From Pseudogymnoascus destructans (taxonomy: Eukaryota > Ascomycota > Leotiomycetes > Thelebolales > Thelebolaceae): DNA of 64,000 nucleotides. The position numbers and the translations under genes were made by a program. The stretch lies in contig NW_020167530.1 of the NCBI RefSeq assembly GCF_001641265.1, positions 930,001 through 994,000 of the forward strand, in the 5' to 3' direction. Numbering within the stretch: the first letter of the stretch is position 1; each line of letters starts with the position of its first letter. The notes beneath the pieces are model-generated. The model did no database searches. It saw nothing but the letters and a program-made list of their open reading frames with translations, and had not been told where the DNA came from. Shown piece after piece: positions 56,367-64,000 of the stretch.

Positions 56367-59300
56367 ATGGAACAGCCATCTTCAAGCTCAAAGGTCACCG
56401 GTAAGCAAACACAACCCCCCGCGCCTACTACACCACTAACTCTACTACACAGTTGAGTACTTTGACCCCTACAATGTCTACGAGCTCTTGTCGCCTGGCC
56501 TCCTGGCTCGACTCCCCCTCCGAACACTACGCTGGGAATCCCACGCCGGCCCACTAAGATCAATCCGCTCCCTCCACGTCGACCTCGTCCCCGCCGCCGA
56601 CGCGCGCCCCCCTTCCTCCGCCAGCAGCCCCGAGCTCTCGCGCGTCAAATCCAACGACTCCACCACCAGTGACGACGACGGCTTCCGCACGCAACCCCTT
56701 GGGAAATCAAGCAATGACCGCGACCGCGAAGAAGGGAAGCCTGCTCCTCTCCAAGCTCCCGTCAAAGGGCGGCGCCACCAAATCCCCGGTCTGAGGCAGA
56801 CGCCGTACCTCAAAGTCCTGCTCCTCCGCTGCGACGACAATGACACCTACAAAGTGCAAGCGCGCAAACAAGTCCGCGAGTGGGTGAAGGCGCACACACC
56901 GCCGGCGCAGAGCACGGCGAAGATTAGCGCGCAGGAGAACCACGATGCGTTCGAGTACCTGATATTGCACGTCATTGTGCCGAACACGGCGGCGGCGACG
57001 CAACCGCGGGTTAGTGCTAAGGGCGGGAATACCATCTTCGAGAAGCTGAAGGCGGATTTTAATGGCACGGCGAAGGCGCCGGTGGATCGCGTCGCGCAGA
57101 TCAGGATTGGCGTTAATGATGTGCCGTATGATCGTCTGCCGAGAGTCGTGCCGGCGATACCGGGGTCGTATGCGGAGAGTGCGCAGGAGCATGAGGCGGC
57201 GTGGCAGGATCTGATTGCCAAGTTTAAGAAGCTGATTCTGGACTCGTTTGATATGCGGGTCACGCAGTATGAGGATGATATTAAGGAGAAGGACGCGCAG
57301 AGGGCGTTGCCGGGATGGAACTTTTGCACTTTCTTTGTGCTGAAGGAAGGGCTGGCGAGGGGGTTTGAGAGTGTGGGCTTGGTTGAGGATGCGCTGGTCG
57401 GATATGATGAGCTTGCTGTGAGGCTTGATGCGATTTTCAGAGAGCAGGCTGCGACTGGTACGGGGGCTGAATATGGCGGCTCGTTTCTGCCTTATACGGA
57501 TGACTTATTCGGCCAAGTTGAACAGGCCAAGAAGAAAATTGCAAACGGAGATGCTGTGGACCCATCAGATTCCGAAAGAACTGCCGACCTTCAGAGCTCT
57601 GATAGTGCTCAAGAGGCCGATCAGGATGAGATCCTCCTGAGCGCAGACCGAAAGCCGTACCGTGAGCTTATCCTGGCAAACAACATTTCTATATTCGACT
57701 TCCGATGCTACCTGTTTGCTCGACAGCTCTCCCTACTCCTACGCATGGGAAATGCCCTGTCATCTAGAGAGGAGCTTTTGGCTAAGTTAAAAGAGCAACG
57801 TGAGACTTCTCTTCTCGGAGTCGTTGCTCGGCATCCACCGACCCAAGCGCATGAAGAGGGTGAGAATCTCGCTCTTCTGAGTGAGATCTGCCGGCGCTCT
57901 ATCAACTTCCTCGCGTCTATAAGCAGGATTATGCGCGACGACATTACATCTGCTCTGTATATATTAAAAGAGAAAAACCTAGACGCAAAGTCGAGTACAG
58001 CCGAGGATCTAGCCACGGTGCAGGCTATTGACAATGTCGTATCGTCGTTTACGTTTTCTGTTACCCAACAAATACTGGCTCAGACAGCAACGAAGGCTCT
58101 CCCTATTCCAGCCTCCAACCTGGCACCAATGAGTGCAACAGATGGCCCTGACCAGGAGAAGGCTACCATCCCAGAACCTAAAACCATGATGCACCCCGCG
58201 AGATCGTCGTCGCTCATTACGAATCCGCCACCAAGGGCGACAAGCCCTGGCGTATTTCCGGGCCGGAGAGTTAGCTCGGCGGCGGTTGAGAGTAACGCCA
58301 GTGTCAGCTCCACGTTCTTAAAAGCAGGGCTTGAGGATTTGGCTGCTGGCAGAGCTCATATTTACCTTCTCAGCCGAATTGTCCTCGAACGACTTGGTAA
58401 AAAACGAGAGTGGTCTGTAGGATGGGAGGAGCTTCAATCTTCAAATGGTGGAACTGGTACTATGGAAGAGGTTGACCTGAACTCTGACTCCAAAGATTCT
58501 CCGAAGAAGGCGGATAAAAGCATGCCGTCCCTTCAAGGGATTGACAATAAGCTTCTCCGAACGGCGTTGGAAACCCAGGGTGATTTCAACAGACTGTACG
58601 AGATATTAACGGATAAAGCCCTGCGCCACTTCTCAGTCGCAGGCCACACTCAGTCTGTGCAGGCGAACATGGCAGACCTAGCGGTTTTGAGATATCACCT
58701 GGATGATTATGCTGGGGCGGCATCATATCTATACCGCATAGCACAATTCTACGGTGAATCGGGATGGGAGCAGATACAGATGTCTATGCTGGTTATGTAT
58801 ACCAGATGCTTAAAAGAGCTTAAGCGGAACGATGAGTATGTCAGGATGGCTATCAACCTTCTGGCCAAAGCTGCTGGCTACGCGAAGAGCGACTATTTTC
58901 GAAAGTCTGGAGTTAAACTTGGCCACGAGGACGCACTGGAGGCCCTCGAAGATATATCCGTTGATGGATATCTCACGGAGCTGATGACTATTGTTCCCAC
59001 TCTTCAGAATGATTTCGCTGTCTCATTGAAATACTTCTTCGCCCGCATCGAGGTTGAGGGAGCTGCGAGGTATCATGAAGGCCGTGATAGCTTCTCTATT
59101 CAGCTCAAGCTGCGGTATCTTCTTCCTGACGACCTGCATATTGACAAGGCAAAGGCTCGATTGGTACCAGTTACGGCGGGACAGGCTCGAGATATCTGGC
59201 TTGATTTACAGGAACCTATGGATTTGAAGCCTGGGATTAATAGGCTACAATTCCAGAGCAATGTAAGTATTCCCATGGATGCCCTATGACACCCACTAAC

Positions 59301-61071
59301 ACCCGCGCAGGTTACTATTCCTGGGACCTATGTCGTAAAACAACTCGTACTATACTCGTCGAAGATGGTAATGTCTTACGAGACCGAGAGCGCACCGCCA
59401 GCCATGACACAAAGCATGGACTTCTTTAAATGTCACCGCATTCGTCTATACCAACGCGCGGATTCATTTGACGCCAAGCTAGCCGCCTCGCAAAACCTGC
59501 ACCTAGACCGCCAGAGGGCTCTCGAGGTTACATTTTCATCCGGCTGGAATGATGTCGCTAGTGGCGAGATCCATGTCCGCGCCGCGACAGCAGGCCTCCG
59601 TTTGCAGACTGCAGAGACGAAAGTGCTCGATGGTGAACTCGAGATCATGAAGAAATCGAATCCGGGGGTTATTCGTTTTGGGGCTCTACCTGCGAATTCA
59701 ACCGTCAAGCTTAGTTTACCATTTAGCCTTGAGCAGGAGACAAGCACACTTGCGCTTAAGGTTGAAATGTCGTACACAGTGGGCGAGGAAGTATTCTTCC
59801 TCGCCTGCAGCCCGACTATATCTGTGCTGTTACCCCTTGGCGTCAATGTGCAGGATGTATTCAAGCGGAAGGCGCTCTTTTCAAAGTTTACCATCTCATC
59901 TGCCACAACCAATCCTCTACGACTTCTCAGCTCGAGTCTCTCGGAATCAGATATCTACGAAGCTTGCAGCGGAGACGAATTTATGGACTCGGTAGTCATC
60001 TACCCCAGGCAATCCGCGTCACTGCTCTACCGGATCAACCGCAGAAAGACACCAATCATCCCCGCCGGCGGCAAGAAAAAGCAAGTATCCTCCCTACAGC
60101 TGAAGTTGCACTACATCTGTCTCGAAGAAGAAATCGACGACGCCATCACCTCCGCCCTAACCACCTCCCTAAAACCGACCCCCCTCCACCAATACACCCG
60201 CCTCATCATCCCCGCCATCCTCTCCGTCCTCCACTCCCGCCTCTCCGCCTACGACCTCGAGCGCGCCGCCCTCCTCGGCGAACTCCTCACCTCCACCCTG
60301 CTAGACACAAACTGGTCCCCCTACTTCAGCGGTCTGCATACCTCATCCCAGCAACCCACCGACGTACCGACGCAGATCGCAACCTGGATCCGCGCTTTTC
60401 ACGCTGCGCACCCGTTCATCCCGCTTCCGCCTTTTGTCACCACAGCAAATACTATAGCACAGAGCCGCTCTATCACTATACCCGTCGCTGTACCGTCCAT
60501 AACAGTCGTCCACACCGCGGACTTGCAACTCACCACGCCCTCCCCCCACGGCGCGGATACTACCACCGACGACCTCGTCGCCATCACCAACCAACCCATC
60601 CCCGCCACCTTGGTACTAAAACACACCCGCGCCTGGGACAGCCCCGACTCACCCCACCGCGCCACCGAGCTAGCATTCACCTACGAGCTCCGCGCCCCCT
60701 CCGACACCTGGCTCCTCGGCGGACGCCGCAAAGGCGGGTTCAAGATCCCCGCATCTGGGATAGCGCCAACGACGCTACGGTTCCCGGTGCTGCTTATCCC
60801 GTTGCGGGAGGGGTATCTGCCGTTCCCGAGTTTGGAGGTTAAGGCTGTGCCGGTCGTGGGGGCTGGGGCTGGGGCGGAGATGAAAGCGGATAAGGAGAAG
60901 GGGGAGGTGAAGAAGGAAGAGGGGGTGAGGGTGACGAGTGAGTGCGATTATGGGAATGTGGCGATGCTGGTTAGGGTATTTAGTGATGCGTTTAAGACGA
61001 CGGTTAGTTTGGATGCGAGTGGGCCGCAGGGAGGGGCGTGGTTGTTGGAGAGTAAGAGGAGGGGGGAGTGA
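56367..61071 (+). CDS. TRS130: TRAPPII tethering-complex subunit Trs130 (TRAPPC10)
   Basis: Exons 56367-56400, 56453-59262 and 59311-61071 (introns 52 and 48 bp) give 1534 residues. The tiny first exon encodes MEQPSSSSKVT and joins to VEYFDPYNVYELLSPGLLAR, a start that fits the family, with LPLRTLRWESHAGPLRSI after it. TRAPPC10-type landmarks are YEDDIKEKDAQRALPGWNFC near 280-300, then DNISIFDFRCYLFARQLSLL-like helical repeats, LADLAVLRYHLDDYAGAASYLYRIAQFYGESGW, and a C-terminal beta-rich domain ending PVLLIPLREGYLPFPSLEV. TRAPPII activates Rab11-type GTPases at the late Golgi, and its Aspergillus counterpart is needed for polarised growth. Two C-rich to G-rich switches lie in this one gene, near 56850 and 60775. 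Confidence 0.94.
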
Positions 61072-61603
61072 GTGTCGTTGGGGGTATGAAGAGGTGCTTT
61101 CGCTGCGCGAAGTGTGAGGAGGGGGTTTGTTGCCTTATGACATTGAAGAGTTACTAGAGACCAATATACCCGCTTGGTTAGACAAGATGAAGCTTTGATG
61201 TCACGCATATATATGATGAGTGTCATGTAAACTGTAAATTATAGTCTATGGAACGCTCAACGGCGCGCTCTCTCTAGGCTCATATGCGATATGCAAATCC
61301 TCTATGCTATTATACCTCCTCCTCAGCCCTATTTATTATGCAAATGCTTTGCCAAAAAGGAAACAACAACCACACACAAGTTGACTCCGTCGCCATGCCT
61401 TTACTCCCAAATGAAATAAAAATAAAAATTGCGGCCGAATGCCAGGTTTCGTTCCCGTCACGTCCAGACGGGAATATGCAATGAATCTCACCTCATTTAA
61501 TGTATCATCTCCTCGATATACAGTACCCCACTCCAACATATCTGGCTCCAAATCATATATGTACTGTACTTTTGACTCTGACATACCAATCAACACAACT
61601 CAT
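61072..61603. other. Convergent 3' region between TRS130 and the PAQR gene
   Basis: Both neighbours end here. AT-rich with no gene. Confidence 0.5.
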
Positions 61604-63159
61604 TCAAGACGTAGGGCAGCCCAACTGCGCGCGCTCAAAAGCCGCCGCAAAGAGATGCTCCATAGCGCGGTAGTGAAACAAGATCCCCCCCAGCACCGCA
61701 AAATGCCACAAGTTATGGCTCCCCCCGACGTAGTCAAACGCACCGGGATACCACTTCTCCGGCACCTTACTAGCATACACGATCGCGCCGCAAAAGTACA
61801 CCGCAATACTCTTCGTAATCGGCGCGTAGAAGTCCCACGCCCAGTCCCCACCGCGCGTCCTCACTAGCTGGAACACAGGCACGAAGCCCGTCGCAGCGAG
61901 GGTGACGTAGAACGCGACGCGGCCCCAGGCCATGTTCTTCGCGTTGAAAGTCGGGTGCCAGGGGAGGATGACGCCGGCGACGCCGAGGGTTGCGGTGGCG
62001 ATTAGGTAGACGGAGCGGGCCACGGGTTCGCAGTAGAACGCCGTGTACTCCGTCGTCATGATGGAGGCGGCGATGAGGAGCGAGATGCCGGTGTAGTCTA
62101 CGCAGGCGAAGCGCTCGAGCAGCGTGCGGTTCGCGACACAGTTCATGGTGTGCCAGAGGCAGGAGCAGACGAGGCATTTGCAGGCGGCGAAGAAGAAGAC
62201 GGCGGCGATGACTTTGTCGGCTGTGGTGGAGAGGGAGAAGTTCACGGAGGTGGGGTAGAAGTAGAAGGCGATCGAGAGGACGATGAGGAGGCCGATGGCG
62301 TGCGACCAGATGTTGACGAGTTCGTTGGAGATGGTGAGTGTTGAGCGGAGGATGTGGACTTTGGACTCCGAGAAGCGGTAGCCGCGCGTGATGTGAGGGT
62401 TCACTTGCCATGGGGCGGGGAGGTCCTGGAAGTTGATCAGGCCGTTCTTCTTAGCTTGCGAGACGGCGTGGGCGATGCGGATGTCCAGAGCTTCTGCCGC
62501 TTTCATGGCGCGCTCGATACTGTCATCAACCGCGACCTTGGCCCTGCCAATACCCTCATCGACCATTCTGCGGCCACCCTCGATGACCGTGTTTGCGGCA
62601 TTGCAGAAGCCCTGGTCCCGGAATTTCATCGCTCGCGCCTCGTATTCACAGAGCATCTCTTCTAATAGGATGAGCCCCGTCTGTGCCTTCTCAGCAAACG
62701 TCTCCTTCGCTACCAGCGCGTTTTGATATCTCGACTCTAGAGTCTCCACCATGACCTTGGCCCTCCTGCGGCCAGCGTCGAGGACTTCTTCCGACACCTG
62801 GGAGCATCGTGCCCGTACCGCTTGTAAAGTCGCGTAGGCCCGTTGGATGCTGGCATCGAGGTCGATGTCGCCGTACTCCTCAATCAAGTCTAATCGTCGT
62901 TCTAATTCTTCGAGGAAGAGGTCAATCTAAACAGAGAATGTTAACTATGTCCCTGGACGACCGTTGGGTTCGAATTGGGATGTACCTTCAACTGAAGCCC
63001 GTCCTCCCAATCCAAGCTGGAGACGGACAGTTTTCCACTGCGAGAAGACGAGTTGCGTCGTTTGTATGCCACTGTTGGGGCTCCAATGCCCGATGTCGTT
63101 GCGCTGGGGGTCTCAACAGAGCATTCCGCCCCGGCGGCTAGGGCGGTAGTCGAAGCCAT
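61604..63159 (-). CDS. PAQR/haemolysin-III family membrane protein, Izh3-like
   Basis: Exons 63159-62986 and 62926-61604 with a 59-bp intron give 498 residues. A long N-terminal cytosolic part (about 230 residues) is alpha-helical and heptad-rich (ATLQAVRARCSQVSEEVLDA, SRYQNALVAKETFAEKAQTG), which matches the extended Izh3 class. The PAQR core carries ISNELVNIWSHAIG, LWHTMNCVANRTLLERFACV and SHNLWHFAVLGG, with the metal-binding His residues, and about seven membrane spans. Izh proteins influence zinc and sterol homeostasis and act like adiponectin-receptor relatives, possibly as ceramidases. The last 90 codons become G-rich. It is divergent from the gene at 63955. Confidence 0.92.
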
Positions 63160-63954
63160 GTTTGGCTCAGGGGTTTGTGTAGGCCACTTCGAAAGCTAGT
63201 CGCTGACTCACGGGATGTGAACCCAGGGCGTTGTAATGAATGCTATTGTTTGTTTGTAGCCAGCGTGAAGGATTGGAAATTGAAGTCCGAAGAGGGGGAG
63301 GTCCGTCAATCGGCCGTGGTCGTTAAAAGGAGCACTATAAACTGCAGGCTCGAAACCCGAGGGACGTTTTGTAGTGGGGAGCGGTTAAAATCTTTAGTCG
63401 GGGGATAACAGGGTGTGGGGTCTCTGTGGAGTGGACAAAGATATTTAATGTATGTACTGGTATGAATATAATATAAATGAATATGAATACGTTTTTAATC
63501 TTTAATTAAGTTGTAATGAGTGGGAAGGTGGAAAGCCGTTCCCAGATATGTCCTCCTGTTGATCTGTTGGCACATGCAATTTTGACCGGAATAACCAGCC
63601 AAGACTTACCCAGACCCCTTATGATCAATAAGTCACGTAAAAGGAGGCAAGTGGGAGCGGTTTGGCTCGGACTTGAAGGGACGAAAAACTCGACTAAGTC
63701 ATGTGACGTGTAACCAACTTGGCTGCCACCACCAGGAAATTCAAAAAGATTAAAAAAAAGATTTAGAAACCATCACGTGAAAATTTGTCATGTGATGTGT
63801 CGTTTCTGGCAAGGGAGACGGACGGACAAGAGTAAGGCTGACTTCAGCCTCGACCTCAACTCTCCACGATCTCAGCAAACAAAACCACCTACCGTTCTAC
63901 AGAACCTACCTCGACAGACAAACACAAGCCTACCCTCCCCCCCAATCCCCAAAA
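63160..63954. promoter_or_regulatory. Divergent promoter between the PAQR gene and the right-edge gene
   Basis: About 0.8 kb with TCACGTGA-like and CATGTGAC words near 63700-63810, and a pyrimidine/A-rich leader before the ATG at 63955. No gene is visible. Confidence 0.4.
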
Positions 63955-64000
63955 ATGGCAATCGACACCGTGGTCACCGACCCCTCCCTCAAGGCCGTGC
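63955..64000 (+). CDS. 5' end of a gene cut by the window edge
   Basis: After a CA-rich, pyrimidine-rich leader, an ATG in good context (CCAAAAATGG) opens MAIDTVVTDPSLKAV before the window ends. Fifteen codons are too few to identify the family. Confidence 0.6.
   Translation, partial: MAIDTVVTDPSLKAV

Noticed and set aside
59964..60842. 292-codon Arg/His/Pro-rich frame overlapping TRS130
   Set aside because: It is the +2 shadow of the C-rich part of TRS130 and vanishes where composition flips.

Overview
The window looks like nuclear DNA of a filamentous ascomycete (Pezizomycotina). The genes carry short introns of about 48-80 bp with clear GT...AG ends and C-ending preferred codons. The families present (Trs130, Shr3, Tvp38, SUN, delta-12 desaturase, Ams1-type mannosidase, Izh3-type PAQR, fungal Kre9/Knh1-like GPI protein) are fungal housekeeping and cell-wall genes. 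I cannot name the species. No rRNA, tRNA, CRISPR or plasmid functions were found.

Layout. (1) 0-6.4 kb: an unknown Cys-Pro-motif protein, a Tvp38 membrane protein and a three-exon CCCH zinc-finger/SMR protein. (2) 6.4-16.1 kb: two gene-poor, repeat-rich intergenic blocks around a SUN-family cell-wall glucosidase, then a delta-12 fatty-acid desaturase. (3) 16.8-21.7 kb: a decayed pogo-like transposase, then convergent HPP-family and Shr3 chaperone genes. (4) 22-36.4 kb: a transposon island. It holds a 2.63-kb TIR element without a recognisable transposase, a broken MFS sugar transporter, a miniature LTR element with another family's solo LTR nested in its 3' LTR, and a 5-kb hAT element. The hAT element has exact 8-bp target duplications, a wrecked transposase and an intact second gene of unknown function. 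An integrase tail fragment closes the island. (5) 36.4-46.3 kb: gene-poor, with one intact conserved nuclear-looking protein, a broken small secreted Cys protein, a 2.05-kb TIR element carrying a repeat-rich ORF, and another pseudogene. (6) 46.4-64 kb: a dense housekeeping block with class II alpha-mannosidase, GPI-anchored Ser/Thr-rich protein, BTB protein, TRAPPII subunit Trs130, Izh3-like PAQR protein, and the first codons of one more gene at the right edge.

Shared biology: several genes act in the secretory, lipid and wall system (Tvp38, Shr3, Trs130, desaturase, SUN protein, GPI protein, PAQR, vacuolar mannosidase), but they are scattered and not co-directional, so I see no operon-like or biosynthetic cluster.

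Two things stand out. First, the transposon archaeology of 28-36 kb can be ordered exactly from target-site duplications, and the hAT element there carries an intact passenger gene facing its transposase. Second, at least nine genes contain a sharp switch from C-rich to G-rich sequence (coding strand, 5' to 3'), usually near the 3' end. This is a strand-symmetric GC-skew jump that also appears in one non-coding place.
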